Below, piece after piece: positions 15,313 to 25,891 of a stretch of DNA of 56,813 nt. Each line of letters begins with the position of its first letter. The first letter of the stretch is position 1. Source of the stretch: an uncultured Prevotellaceae bacterium (lineage in GTDB: Bacteria > Bacteroidota > Bacteroidia > Bacteroidales > Bacteroidaceae); the NCBI GenBank assembly GCA_902774925.1, contig CACYKE010000011.1, forward strand, positions 1-56,813. The letters run 5' to 3'. The position numbers were made by a program, and so were the translations under genes. Under the pieces are notes generated by a model. That model was given only the letters and a program-made list of their open reading frames with translations, had not been told where the DNA came from and did no database searches.

Positions 15313-18300
15313 ATGGATTTAAATTGCAGTAAAAACTCTCTGCTAGCAGGATTATGCGCTATATTCCTGCTGGGCTACTCGCCCGTAACGTATGCCGCAG
15401 AGGGCAGTTCACCACTGCCCAATGAGGTACAACAGGCGAAGAAGATTACTGGTACAGTGTCGGATGCCATGGGGCCCGTCATTGGAGCCAGTGTAGTTGT
15501 AAAGGGAACCTCGAACGGTGTTGCTACCGATTTCGACGGAAACTTTACGCTCAGTGTCAATCAGGGACAAACTATCGTCGTTAGCTACATAGGCTATCTG
15601 ACGAAGGAAATCACGATTGATGCACGTAACAACTACCAGATTACTCTCGAAGAAGACAAAAAGATGCTCGATGAGGTTGTAGTCGTAGGTTATGGTACGA
15701 TGAAGAAGAGCGACATCTCCGGTGCTTCGGTATCGTTGGGTGAAAGTGCCGTAAAGGGCTCTATCATCACTTCGCTCGACCAGTCGTTGCAAGGTCGTGC
15801 AGCCGGTGTGTCTGCCGTATCGACCTCTGGTGCACCTGGTTCGTCATCAGCAATCCGCGTGCGTGGTACCGCTACCATCAACGCCAATGCTGAGCCGTTG
15901 TATGTGATTGACGGTGTGCCCGTACAGAGCGGTGGCACGTCAGGTGCAAGCTACGGTTTGGGTGATGCACTGGGTAATGGTTCTGTATCTACCATTTCTC
16001 CTCTGTCGACTATCGACCCATCCGACATCGTATCAATGGAGATTCTGAAGGACGCCTCCGCTACCGCCATTTACGGTGCGCAGGGCGCTAACGGTGTCGT
16101 GCTGATTACCACCAAGCGTGGTAAGGCCGGTGACGCTAAGTTCACTTATAACGGCATGGCAGCATGGAACCGTCAGACAAAGCGTCTGGATATGATGAAT
16201 CTGCGCGAATATGCAGAATACTACAATAGCTATGCCGAAGTAGGCGAAGCTTCTCACGTAGGCAACTTCAGCGACCCCTCGCTGCTGGGTAAGGGTACGA
16301 ACTGGCAGGATGCCGTCTTCCAGACAGCCTTCCAGCACTCTCACCAGGTAAGTGCACAGGGTGGTTCGGACAAGGTGCAATACTACGTCAGCGGCAGCTA
16401 TATGGATCAGGAGGGTACGATTATCGGTTCTGAGTTCAGACGTTTCTCGGCTCGTACCAACCTCGACGCACAACTGAAGAGTTGGTTGAAGATGAGCCTG
16501 AGTGTCACTTACTCTGACACCAAGGATGACTTGAAGTTGGCCGATTCTGACGAGGGTCTTATCGGTTACTCACTGACTACCATCCCCTCTATACCTATAT
16601 ATAATGTAGATGGCAGCTATTCCAGCGTATCGCAGGAAGGCTACACCAATCCTAACCCCATCGCCATGGCAATGATGGACGACATCTTGCTGAAGCGTCA
16701 GAAACTGAATGGTAACATCTTCTTCGAGGTGACACCTATCCAGAACTTAGTCTGGCACACAGAGTTAGGCTTCGACTTAGGTTGGAACAAGGGTGAGACC
16801 TACGAACCGATGGTTGACCTCGGTACCTGGAAGCGTTCGAGCAACGAGAGCCGTATGCAGAAGAACACCAGTACTTTCTGGCAGTTGAAGAACTACCTCA
16901 CCTACAGCCGCACCTTCGGCAAACACTCAGCTACGGCCATGATCGGTCAAGAGTGCTGGGAGTCGAAGTATGACTATATTTCTGTTTACAACACCGGTCT
17001 GCCTTCTGACGCTGTACACAATCCCGCTCTGGGTGCTGGTACACCGCAGATTGGCGCAGGCTTTGGTAGCAGTTCTATGGCTTCGTTCTTCACCCGTTGG
17101 ACCTACAGCTACGACAACCGCTACAATGCTACTTATACCTATCGTTACGATGGTAGCTCGAACTTCGGTCCTAACAAGCGTTGGGCTGGTTTCCACTCGT
17201 TTGCAGCCAGCTGGCGTTTCTCGAACGAGAAATTCATCGAAGAGGCTGTCGGCAAATGGTTGTCGAATGGTAAGCTGCGTGTCGGCTGGGGTCAGACTGG
17301 TAACTCGAGCATCGGTGGTTACAAGTGGGGTTCTCCGCTTTCTACCATGGAGACCGCTCTGGGTACCAGCTACCGTCCTGCACAGATTGCCAACAAGGAC
17401 ATCAAGTGGGAAAGCCAGGAGCAGTGGAACATCGGTATCGACCTCGGTTTCTTCAACGACCGCGTCAACCTGACCATCGACTGGTATAACAAGGAGTCGA
17501 AGGACATGCTGATGCAGCTGCAGTTGCCCTCATACATGGGTACTAGCGGTAACGGCTCCTCTGCCCTTGCTGCACCTTATGGCAACTACGGACAGATTCG
17601 CAATACCGGTGTCGAAATCTCGCTGAACACACACCCACTGGTTGGCAAGTTCGAGTGGGATGCTGACTTCCAGATTTCGTTCAACAAGAACAAACTCGTC
17701 AGCCTCTCAGACGGTTCGAGCAACGCTCAGCTCATCGGTTATGGACAGTGGAGCGACGTAGTAAGCCTCACGCAGGCTGGTGAGTCACTCTATAGCTTCT
17801 ACGGCTATGTGACTGACGGCGTCTATACCTCGCTGGAGGACATCGAGACCTCAGCAAAACCCGCTGCTTATCCGACAAATGGCGTGTTCTCGAAGAACTC
17901 CACCGTTTATGTTGGCGATATCAAGTACAAGGACTTGAACGGTGACGGTATCATTGACGAAAACGACCGTACCAACATCGGTTCGCCGCTGCCTAAGTAC
18001 ACCTTCGGTTTCAACAATACTTTCCGTTACAAGGGCTTCGACCTAAACATCTTCATCAACGGTTCCTATGGCAATAAGGTGGGTAACTACCTGAAGATGA
18101 AGCTGACACACATGAATTCGACATGGACCAATCAGCTGAAGGATGTGAACGGACGTTCTATCCTCACACCCATTGATCCCACCAAGGACTATTCGGCTGG
18201 TGTGGACCGTGGCGACGGACAGCTCATCTACAATTGGTATGATGACATACACAACGTAACGTTGAAGAACCCCGACGGCACCATGCCGCGTGCTACCATC

Positions 18301-18594
18301 AACGACCCGAACGACAACGACCGCTGGAGCGACCGTTACATCGAAGACGGAAGCTATATCCGTCTGAAGAATATTGCCCTGGGTTACAACTTCCCCAAGA
18401 AGCTCATCAGCCGCTGGGGTTTGGAGAGCCTGCGTATTTCGTGCAACATCCAGAATCTGCTGACGCTGACCAAGTATGACGGTTACGATCCTGAAATTGG
18501 TATCTCGACACAGAGCCCCAACGTCATGGGTCTCGATAACGCACGTTATCCCTCACCTACCACTTATTCGTTTGGTCTTAACGTATCATTCTAA
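15313..18594 (+). CDS. susC: SusC-like TonB-dependent outer-membrane oligosaccharide transporter
   Basis: 1093 residues: signal peptide, carboxypeptidase-D-regulatory-like domain (ITGTVSDAMGPVIGASVVVKG, about 45-110), TonB-box/plug start (DEVVVVGYGTMKKSDISGA), plug with SLQGRAAGV and YVIDGVPVQ, then the beta-barrel ending in SFGLNVSF. It imports mannooligosaccharides with its SusD lid using TonB energy. susD follows 20 bases after the stop. Substrate is inferred from the flanking GH26, GH5 and GH130 genes. Confidence 0.95.
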   Translation: MDLNCSKNSLLAGLCAIFLLGYSPVTYAAEGSSPLPNEVQQAKKITGTVSDAMGPVIGASVVVKGTSNGVATDFDGNFTLSVNQGQTIVVSYIGYLTKEITIDARNNYQITLEEDKKMLDEVVVVGYGTMKKSDISGASVSLGESAVKGSIITSLDQSLQGRAAGVSAVSTSGAPGSSSAIRVRGTATINANAEPLYVIDGVPVQSGGTSGASYGLGDALGNGSVSTISPLSTIDPSDIVSMEILKDASATAIYGAQGANGVVLITTKRGKAGDAKFTYNGMAAWNRQTKRLDMMNLREYAEYYNSYAEVGEASHVGNFSDPSLLGKGTNWQDAVFQTAFQHSHQVSAQGGSDKVQYYVSGSYMDQEGTIIGSEFRRFSARTNLDAQLKSWLKMSLSVTYSDTKDDLKLADSDEGLIGYSLTTIPSIPIYNVDGSYSSVSQEGYTNPNPIAMAMMDDILLKRQKLNGNIFFEVTPIQNLVWHTELGFDLGWNKGETYEPMVDLGTWKRSSNESRMQKNTSTFWQLKNYLTYSRTFGKHSATAMIGQECWESKYDYISVYNTGLPSDAVHNPALGAGTPQIGAGFGSSSMASFFTRWTYSYDNRYNATYTYRYDGSSNFGPNKRWAGFHSFAASWRFSNEKFIEEAVGKWLSNGKLRVGWGQTGNSSIGGYKWGSPLSTMETALGTSYRPAQIANKDIKWESQEQWNIGIDLGFFNDRVNLTIDWYNKESKDMLMQLQLPSYMGTSGNGSSALAAPYGNYGQIRNTGVEISLNTHPLVGKFEWDADFQISFNKNKLVSLSDGSSNAQLIGYGQWSDVVSLTQAGESLYSFYGYVTDGVYTSLEDIETSAKPAAYPTNGVFSKNSTVYVGDIKYKDLNGDGIIDENDRTNIGSPLPKYTFGFNNTFRYKGFDLNIFINGSYGNKVGNYLKMKLTHMNSTWTNQLKDVNGRSILTPIDPTKDYSAGVDRGDGQLIYNWYDDIHNVTLKNPDGTMPRATINDPNDNDRWSDRYIEDGSYIRLKNIALGYNFPKKLISRWGLESLRISCNIQNLLTLTKYDGYDPEIGISTQSPNVMGLDNARYPSPTTYSFGLNVSF

Positions 18595-18614
18595 TTATAT
18601 AAAGGAATAAGATT

Positions 18615-20375
18615 ATGAAACTGAAAAATATCAAATATACAGCTGTTGCCGCACTTATAGCCCTCACGATGTCGTCGTGCGATGATTTCCTCGACAGACC
18701 GACAGAGGACAGCTACAATACGGACAACTTCTATCAGACCGCCGACCAGTGCCTCAGCAGTGTCAATTACCTGTACAACTCGCCCTGGTACGACTTCCAG
18801 CGTGGTTTTATCAAGGTTGGTGAAGTGCTCTCGGGTAACTATTACTGGGGTTCGTCACCTTATCTGAACTTCTCGGTGAACGGTTCCGACCAAGACCTGG
18901 TCAACATGTCCTATTCACTGTGGGCAGTCATCGGACATGCCACCACATTGTATAATTCACTGGAAGGTACCAGCGCTCCTAACAAAAAACAGTGTCTGGG
19001 CGAATGCCTCACATGGAAGGCAATGGCCTATTTCTTCCTCGTCCGCTCATTTGGCGACGTGCCCATCATCCATAATAACTCCAGTCTGCTGGCTTCCGGC
19101 AACTACAACAGTCTGCCGAAGGTAAAGCGTTCCGACGTCTACGAATATATCATTATGACGCTGGAGAAAGCTATGGAGGACTTGGAAGGTGTGAAGAATC
19201 CTACCGCCGGACGCCTTGATTACTATTCTGCCGAAGCACTGTTGGCAAAGGTTTATCTCACCAGAGCCGGTGTCTCGGGTTCGCTCAATGCCAGCGACCT
19301 TGCAAAGGCTGCTGAACTGGCAAAGGATGTCATTGACAACTCCGGACGTTCGCTGTTGGAGAACTATGGCGATGTATGGAAGCTGACTTCTAATCTGGCA
19401 TCTGAGAGCCTTATCGCATGGCGTTGGACAGTCGGTTCACAATGGACCAGCCAAAACACGCTGCAGAGTGACCTTGCCCAGGAAGGCATGGACGAATTCG
19501 GTGACGACTGGGGCGGCTGGAATGGTCTCTCCGTGGATATGCAGGAGGCTTTTGGCATCAAACTGCTCGAAAACCAGCCTGACGCATGGATCAACAACAT
19601 CGATACCCGTCTGAAGGCTACGATGATGTTGCCCGGATTCTCGTGGGACTACCTGTGGCGTGACCACGGAGGACTGGACTTCCTGCGTTTCCTCTATGAC
19701 GACACCTACAATGCTGCTGCAACGGGAACGCTGCAGACCCCGACCGGTGCTAACTGCGTGAAGCACCTGTACGGAAATACCGCCGACCACGTAGCAGACT
19801 TGAATATCGCCCCTGCACGTATGGCATACGCACTCGCTACCCACATCCTGCGTCTTTCGGATATCTATCTGATCTATGCAGAGGCAAAGCTGGGTGCAAA
19901 CCGTGCTACATCGACTGATCCCGATGTCATCGACGCCTTCTATGCCGTCCGTCATCGTGCTATTCCTAGTGGTACCCGTCCTACCAGCGTCTCTTGGGAT
20001 GACATCTGGAAAGAGCGTCGTCTGGAGTTTGCCATGGAAGGCGACCGCTGGTACGATTATGTACGCGTCAGCTACTACAATTCCGACTTCTGCGTCAACG
20101 AGCTGGTCAATCAGAAGCGTAACGCCTACTGGGGTCTGAACGATCTCTACAAGGAGTATTACACCTCTGGTTCATGGAATCCCGATTCCTCGAAGCAGGG
20201 TTACGACACCTCTGTTGCTGCTCCTAATGTGAGCGTTTTGCTGCGTCTCGATTCTGAGATTGGCAAGAGCTACTTCGCACTGCCTATGTCGGCAGAGGAC
20301 GTCCTCTACAATCCCAATCTGGGTTCTAACGTAGAAGGTATCCATGTCAACGTACGCGATACCTATAGTTACTAA
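18615..20375 (+). CDS. susD: SusD-like glycan-binding lipoprotein
   Basis: 586 residues with lipobox MSSC (Cys22) and SusD-family segments: DDFLDRPTEDSYN at the N terminus, helical TPR-type repeats (ECLTWKAMAYFFLVRSFGDVPII, DYYSAEALLAKVYLTRAG) and the C-terminal RLSDIYLIYAEA and WKERRLEFAMEGDRWYDYVR motifs. It forms the lid of the SusC transporter and binds glycan at the cell surface. Confidence 0.95.
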   Translation: MKLKNIKYTAVAALIALTMSSCDDFLDRPTEDSYNTDNFYQTADQCLSSVNYLYNSPWYDFQRGFIKVGEVLSGNYYWGSSPYLNFSVNGSDQDLVNMSYSLWAVIGHATTLYNSLEGTSAPNKKQCLGECLTWKAMAYFFLVRSFGDVPIIHNNSSLLASGNYNSLPKVKRSDVYEYIIMTLEKAMEDLEGVKNPTAGRLDYYSAEALLAKVYLTRAGVSGSLNASDLAKAAELAKDVIDNSGRSLLENYGDVWKLTSNLASESLIAWRWTVGSQWTSQNTLQSDLAQEGMDEFGDDWGGWNGLSVDMQEAFGIKLLENQPDAWINNIDTRLKATMMLPGFSWDYLWRDHGGLDFLRFLYDDTYNAAATGTLQTPTGANCVKHLYGNTADHVADLNIAPARMAYALATHILRLSDIYLIYAEAKLGANRATSTDPDVIDAFYAVRHRAIPSGTRPTSVSWDDIWKERRLEFAMEGDRWYDYVRVSYYNSDFCVNELVNQKRNAYWGLNDLYKEYYTSGSWNPDSSKQGYDTSVAAPNVSVLLRLDSEIGKSYFALPMSAEDVLYNPNLGSNVEGIHVNVRDTYSY

Positions 20376-20396
20376 TCGTCAAAAGAATCTGTTATT

Positions 20397-21821
20397 ATGA
20401 ACAAGATGAAACAATATACGAAAGGATTGCTCTTTGCGTCGTTAGTCATGGCTGGTTTCACGCTGTCATCATGCAAAGACCAGCCTGACAAATACGAAGT
20501 GGCCGACGGTACACCCACGGTCAACTATGTCCGCTGCCTCTCGACAGAGGTACAAAACTACAATGATGCCTCGGACATGCATTATACCAACGGAGAATTG
20601 GTGGTTGAGGCTTCTCCCCAGAGCACGCTGGCGCTCATCGGAAGCAATCTGCGCAGTGTCTACGAAATCTATTTCAACGACCGCAAGGCAGTGCTCAACA
20701 CCAGTTACATGACTGACAATGCGCTCATTGTCGATGTGCCTAAGGATGTGCCCATCATGGTGACTGATAAAATCTATATGATTACCAAGTCGCAAGACAC
20801 AGTTACCTACGACTTCCATGTCGTCATCCCGGCACCCGTCGTCACATCAATGTCATGCGAGTATGCCAAGCCTGGAGACCGTGTGACCATCACCGGTAGC
20901 TATATGGTGAACGATGCTGGTGTACCCCTCGAGGTATATTTCTGCGATGCCAGTGGTCAGAACATCCCTGCAACCATCCACAGCATTTCCGACGACTTCA
21001 CTTCTGTGGAGGTCACCGTTCCTGATGGTGCTGCAGAGGGTCCCGTCACGCTAACATCTATCTATGGCACTGCACAGTCCTCATTCCACTATCAGGATCA
21101 CCGCGGCATGCTGTTCGACTTCGACAATGGCCGTACACAGCAGGGCTGGCACGCACGTACTATTACCTCTAGCGAGATGTCGCTCTCAGGCAACTACCTC
21201 GTCTTAGGCGAAGGTGCAACCATGAGCGAAGACGGTGGTTGGGACGATGGTAACAACTCGTTCGAATACTGGTGCGGTGACTGGAACTCCCCCCAGGCTT
21301 ATCCCGACCCACAGGGTGTCAGACTGTTCGACGTCGTTGACTTCTCGAAAGCAGAGAACATGAACCTAAAGTTCGAGATGTGCATCCCGTCTAGCAATGC
21401 CTGGGCAGCAGGTGCCATGCAGATTATCTTTGCTCCCACCAGCTACGTGACGCTCAGCGGCAACAGTCCCGACGTCTACGGCGATGCTGTTAATGGTGCC
21501 AACAACATCTTCTTCCGCTGTCCAGGTCAGAGCGACTGGGATAATAGTGATTACTTCTCCAAGAAGAATCCTCTGCCCCGTGCTCTCTATCGTCCCTGGA
21601 CGACTACAGGTTCGTTCGACACCAATGGTGAGTGGATTACGGTAACAATACCTATCGCCTCCAGCTTTGTCTACAACTTCGACGGATCTGGCCTGCCATT
21701 CAGCCTGAAAGAGGAAGACTTCGCTAGCCTCACCATCTTCATCATTGGTGGCGGTGTCAATGGAACAGAGTGTAATCCCTACATCATGATTGACAATATC
21801 CGTGCAGTTCCCAATAAGTAA
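20397..21821 (+). CDS. Surface glycan-binding lipoprotein with IPT/TIG domains (SGBP-B-like)
   Basis: 474 residues, lipobox LSSC (Cys26). One or two IPT/TIG immunoglobulin-like domains (ALIGSNLRSVYEIYFND; KPGDRVTITGSYM...EVYFCD) are followed by a beta-sandwich of about 240 residues rich in Trp and Asp (FDFDNGRTQQGWHAR, GVRLFDVVDFSKAENM, ITVTIPIASSF). This is the layout of surface glycan-binding proteins encoded after susD; the C-terminal domain would bind mannan. Position three in the operon supports this. Confidence 0.85.
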   Translation: MNKMKQYTKGLLFASLVMAGFTLSSCKDQPDKYEVADGTPTVNYVRCLSTEVQNYNDASDMHYTNGELVVEASPQSTLALIGSNLRSVYEIYFNDRKAVLNTSYMTDNALIVDVPKDVPIMVTDKIYMITKSQDTVTYDFHVVIPAPVVTSMSCEYAKPGDRVTITGSYMVNDAGVPLEVYFCDASGQNIPATIHSISDDFTSVEVTVPDGAAEGPVTLTSIYGTAQSSFHYQDHRGMLFDFDNGRTQQGWHARTITSSEMSLSGNYLVLGEGATMSEDGGWDDGNNSFEYWCGDWNSPQAYPDPQGVRLFDVVDFSKAENMNLKFEMCIPSSNAWAAGAMQIIFAPTSYVTLSGNSPDVYGDAVNGANNIFFRCPGQSDWDNSDYFSKKNPLPRALYRPWTTTGSFDTNGEWITVTIPIASSFVYNFDGSGLPFSLKEEDFASLTIFIIGGGVNGTECNPYIMIDNIRAVPNK

Positions 21822-21863
21822 CGACAACGAGTTAAACGAATTAAACGTATTAAGATAAGTATT

Positions 21864-24320
21864 ATGAAAAAGATATATAGTCTATACACCCTGTTGGTGA
21901 TGGCCCTCGTCGGGCTGTCGCTGACAGCGTGCAGCAACGACGACTTGGATACCAACCAGTATAAGGGTGGTTTCAGTCTGAACGCATACGGTCCCAATCC
22001 CGTCATGCGTGGCGGTACACTGCGCTTCGTGGGTAGCAACCTCGACCAGGTTGCCAGCATCCAGATTCCAGGTGTTGCGGCCATCACCAATTATGAGACA
22101 GTAAAGGCTGGTGTTCCCAGCGAGATTCGCGTGGTTGTTCCCAAGGATGGTCCTACTGAAGGATATATCACCCTGACGTCCAAGACCAACGAGACCATCC
22201 AGACAGTGAGTGAGCTCACCTATACCGAGCCTATCGAATTCGAGAGCTTCTCGCCTGCATCAGTAATGCCTGGCGACATTGTCACCATCAAGGGCGACTA
22301 CCTCAACCTCATCTATTCGCTGGCATTTGCCGACGAGGTGATTATCAGCGAGGCTGACTTCCTCAAGCACGACCGATATACTATTGAGGTACGCGTTCCC
22401 GAGGAGGCTAAGACCGGTAAGATTGAACTGTACACTGCCGACCTCACCGTATCGTCCGATGAAGAGCTCGACTATCAGATCATCGCTTCCGATAAGGCCA
22501 TCGAAATCGGTACTCCGAGCGTTACCAGCATTACCGGCCGTAACACTGCAGAGGCTCTGGGCAACATCACTGCTAAGGCTGGCGAGGAAATCAAAATTAC
22601 CGGTACCTACTTCAACATGGTTGCTGACGTCACCATTGGCGGTGTCAGCGCTACCGACATGAAGATTGCCAACGACGGTACGGGCATCATCTTCACGCTG
22701 CCTGCTGAGGCTCCCGACGGCGACATCATCATCGTCTGCAAGTCTGGCGTAGAGGTACCTGTCGGTACGCTGACCACCGTGAAGCCTACCAACTGCGTAG
22801 CTACTCCGAAACCTGTGAAGGCTGGTCAGACACTGACCGTCAACGGTAACGACATGGACCTCGTCGTCGACATCGTCTTTGCTGATGCCGCTGGTGAATT
22901 CGTGCTCTCCAACAATCTGAACCTCATCAAGACCAAGGAAGTTTATGCCGTAACCGTGCCTGCGGAAGCCATCGAGGGCACCCTCAAGCTGGCGATGGCC
23001 AACGGCGAACTCATTGACGTTGACTTCACGCTGGTGAAGCCCACTGTCACAGGCTACGACGTAAATCCTGTCAGTGCCGGTGGTAAGCTTACCATCAAGG
23101 GTACCGACCTCGACCTCGTGAAGACCGTCCAGTTCGGCGAAGGCTCTGACATCGTTGAGGTTGAAGGTACTGCAACTGCTATCACCTTAACTGTTCCGAT
23201 GAATGCCAAGACGGGTTCTCCCATCCTGACGCTCGCTAACGGCTACACCGTTCAGAATGTTCCTTCCATCACCGTCAACGAGGCTGTATTCTGCTACTTT
23301 ACAGAACTGCCTGCTGAAGATGCTGAGATGAAGGCTGGCGAGTCATTCATGCTGCCTGTTGCCAATGGCGACAAGCTCACAGGTGTTGAGATTAATGGTG
23401 AGGCTTGCCAATATGTACTGTCTGGCGGCACCAACCTCATCGTCTCCATTCCCACCACTGCCAAGAAGGGCTCAAGCGTTCGCCTGATTTCTTCTAACGG
23501 TGAGATTACTTATACCTTCGACTTTATTCCTAACACCGAGGTGAACACCGTCCTCTGGACAGGTCTTGCCGACCTCAAGAACTGGACGTTCAACTGGGAG
23601 ATTGGTAAGGGCACCAATGGCGACAACAATCCGAACATGTTCAAGGATATGGACCTCCAGGCTGGTGACGTCATCCGTGTTTACGTTACTCCGGTCGATG
23701 GCTGGTGGATGGTGAAGTTCTACGACGGTCACTGGGCAGAGCATACTGAGGCAGGTGTTGCCGCAGGCATTGGCGAGACATGCGAAATCAGTGGCAACAA
23801 CTACAATCTCGACGAGCACGGTGGTTGCATCGAGTTCAAGGCTACTGACAAGATGGTCGAGCAGCTGACAACGCTCACCGACTGGGGTATGTGCTGGGTC
23901 ATGATGGGACAGGCTGTCATCACAAAGATTTCCGTCACTCATTACAACAGTCTCGAGACTACCGTATGGACTGGTGAAGCCGTGGCCGACGACTGGGGCA
24001 ATCAGCCTTACATCCTCAGCGACGGTGGTACAGAGCTGCTCGCTGCAGGCATGAAGGTGGGCTCGCTCATCCGCATCTACATCACAGCTACCGATGCTTC
24101 TTGGAACTGCCAGCTGGTCGATGGCCACTGGAGTCCCAACACTCCGTTCCCAGGCTGCGACTTCAACAACGGCAACTGGGATCTGGCAGAACACGGAGGT
24201 GCACTTGAACTGCAAGTAACCGATTACGTTTACGAACACATCACCTCAACCCAGGGCTGGGGCGGTTCGTTCCTCCTCAATGGCGACAATGTTATCTGCA
24301 CTAAAGTTACTGTTGAATAA
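21864..24320 (+). CDS. Long IPT/TIG lipoprotein with two C-terminal WTG-type carbohydrate-binding-like domains
   Basis: 818 residues, lipobox LTAC (Cys23). Five or six IPT/TIG repeats span about residues 30-530 (MPGDIVTIKGDYL, KAGEEIKITGTYF, KAGQTLTVNGNDM, SAGGKLTIKGTDL). Two related domains follow, beginning TVLWTGLADLKNW and TTVWTGEAVADDW, each with an (A/G)G..IR(V/I)Y(V/I)T...W...DGHW core and a later (N/D)LAEHGG-like or NLDEHGG strand. The first domain of the protein at 31282 has the same TIWTG...LKAGDKVFIT layout. The repeats probably act as a stalk presenting two glycan-binding modules; binding is inferred. Confidence 0.8.
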   Translation: MKKIYSLYTLLVMALVGLSLTACSNDDLDTNQYKGGFSLNAYGPNPVMRGGTLRFVGSNLDQVASIQIPGVAAITNYETVKAGVPSEIRVVVPKDGPTEGYITLTSKTNETIQTVSELTYTEPIEFESFSPASVMPGDIVTIKGDYLNLIYSLAFADEVIISEADFLKHDRYTIEVRVPEEAKTGKIELYTADLTVSSDEELDYQIIASDKAIEIGTPSVTSITGRNTAEALGNITAKAGEEIKITGTYFNMVADVTIGGVSATDMKIANDGTGIIFTLPAEAPDGDIIIVCKSGVEVPVGTLTTVKPTNCVATPKPVKAGQTLTVNGNDMDLVVDIVFADAAGEFVLSNNLNLIKTKEVYAVTVPAEAIEGTLKLAMANGELIDVDFTLVKPTVTGYDVNPVSAGGKLTIKGTDLDLVKTVQFGEGSDIVEVEGTATAITLTVPMNAKTGSPILTLANGYTVQNVPSITVNEAVFCYFTELPAEDAEMKAGESFMLPVANGDKLTGVEINGEACQYVLSGGTNLIVSIPTTAKKGSSVRLISSNGEITYTFDFIPNTEVNTVLWTGLADLKNWTFNWEIGKGTNGDNNPNMFKDMDLQAGDVIRVYVTPVDGWWMVKFYDGHWAEHTEAGVAAGIGETCEISGNNYNLDEHGGCIEFKATDKMVEQLTTLTDWGMCWVMMGQAVITKISVTHYNSLETTVWTGEAVADDWGNQPYILSDGGTELLAAGMKVGSLIRIYITATDASWNCQLVDGHWSPNTPFPGCDFNNGNWDLAEHGGALELQVTDYVYEHITSTQGWGGSFLLNGDNVICTKVTVE

Positions 24321-24338
24321 TCAAACACGATAAGCAAT

Positions 24339-25868
24339 ATGAAACTAAAGAATATTTTCAAGACATTACCATTAGCAGCTGTGGCACTCGTTGCCACAGC
24401 CTGCCAGGACACGGATGCACAATACACCATTCTCGAGGTGGACGCGCCTGTGTTCACTGAGGTCGTTCCCTCCGTGACAGATGACCTGCTGCTCTTTGGC
24501 GAAAAGACCATCAAGGTAGTTTTCGACAAGAACATCGGCTTTGCCACCAAGAACACCTCGCTCATCACGCTCAATGGCGTGCCAGTGAAGAGTGCCGCCG
24601 TCTATGGCGCTGATAAGGCACTTACCATCGTTGCCGACGTCAGCTTCGACAGAAAGCAGACGCTGCACATCCCCGCAGGGCTCATCGTCGGTCCACAGCA
24701 TAAGACCAACGCGCAGGACATCGACCTCACGTGGGAAGCCAAGCCGCTGCCCGACAACGTAGCCGGACAGATGACCCGCCAGTTAGGGTGGGGCTGGAAC
24801 CTCGGTAACCACTTCGACACCAGCGATATGCAGTGGGGCTACTGGGATGGCGTTGCAACCATCACCGATGCACCCTTCCGTACGCTCGCCGCTGCCGGTG
24901 CCAAGACGGTGCGTATTCCCGTTACGTGGACTAACCACATGAATGCCACGAACGTCATCAACGCAAACTACCTCGCTGAGGTGGCTGGTGCTGTCGACAA
25001 GGCCCTCGCTGCAGGTCTCAACGTCATCCTCAACACCCACCATGACTCCTTCGAGACCGACCTGGGCAATGCCGCCTCCAACGCCGAAGTAGCCCAGAAG
25101 GACTCTGCACTCATCTCCTTCCTGTGGAGACAGGTGGCCACCTATTTCGCCGACTACAGCGACAACCTCATCTTCGAGGTCTTCAACGAGATTCATGCTG
25201 GCGACAACTGGGGGGCTGGTTCCGATGCTGAAAACGAGCTGCTTAACAAGTGGAACCAGTATGCCGTCGACGCTATCCGTGCCACTGGTGGTAAAAACGC
25301 CAATCGCTGGATTGCTGTCGCAGGCTATGCTGCCAACATCGACCAGACCATCTCGAAACTCCACATTCCCACCGACGACGCCAACCGTATCATCGTCGCT
25401 GCCCACTGCTACGACCCCTACAACTTCTGTCTCGCACCTGTAGCATCTGGTACCGACAGCTGGGGTCACAACGCCAATCCGTTGACATCCGTAGCAGGCG
25501 CCAACGAGGAATATGTCATCGCCCAGCTATACAAGCTCCGCAGGGCATACATCGACAAGGGCATCCCCTGTTACCTCGGTGAGTATGGCTGCGTATGGCA
25601 GACCACTGAAAGTGCCAACGCCTTCCGCAAGTATTACCTCGAGTTCTTCTGCCGCGCTGCCTATCTGGCCGGTATTCCCATGTTCGTATGGGACAACAAC
25701 TCGAAGGATGCTGGCGACGAGGCCAACGGATACATCGACCATGCTACCGGTGCTTGGTTGAACGACAGCGAGACCGTCGTACCTATGATGATCCGTGCCT
25801 GCACCGACACCGATGAGAGCTACTGGTTCCCCACAATCTGGGATCATTCCCCCGTTCCTGCTAATTAA
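24339..25868 (+). CDS. GH5 endo-beta-glycanase lipoprotein with N-terminal Ig-like domain
   Basis: 509 residues, lipobox ATAC (Cys22). An Ig-like domain (about 35-130) precedes a GH5 TIM barrel starting GWGWNLGNHFDT. Acid/base Glu284 lies in FEVFNEIHAG and nucleophile Glu415 in CYLGEYG; the NTHHD strand motif is present. The GWNLGN start points to the GH5_4-like group, whose members cut glucan, xyloglucan or mannan. In this operon endo-cleavage of (gluco)mannan at the cell surface is most likely. Confidence 0.9.
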   Translation: MKLKNIFKTLPLAAVALVATACQDTDAQYTILEVDAPVFTEVVPSVTDDLLLFGEKTIKVVFDKNIGFATKNTSLITLNGVPVKSAAVYGADKALTIVADVSFDRKQTLHIPAGLIVGPQHKTNAQDIDLTWEAKPLPDNVAGQMTRQLGWGWNLGNHFDTSDMQWGYWDGVATITDAPFRTLAAAGAKTVRIPVTWTNHMNATNVINANYLAEVAGAVDKALAAGLNVILNTHHDSFETDLGNAASNAEVAQKDSALISFLWRQVATYFADYSDNLIFEVFNEIHAGDNWGAGSDAENELLNKWNQYAVDAIRATGGKNANRWIAVAGYAANIDQTISKLHIPTDDANRIIVAAHCYDPYNFCLAPVASGTDSWGHNANPLTSVAGANEEYVIAQLYKLRRAYIDKGIPCYLGEYGCVWQTTESANAFRKYYLEFFCRAAYLAGIPMFVWDNNSKDAGDEANGYIDHATGAWLNDSETVVPMMIRACTDTDESYWFPTIWDHSPVPAN

Positions 25869-25891
25869 AGGTAAAAGGGTTAAAAAGTAAA

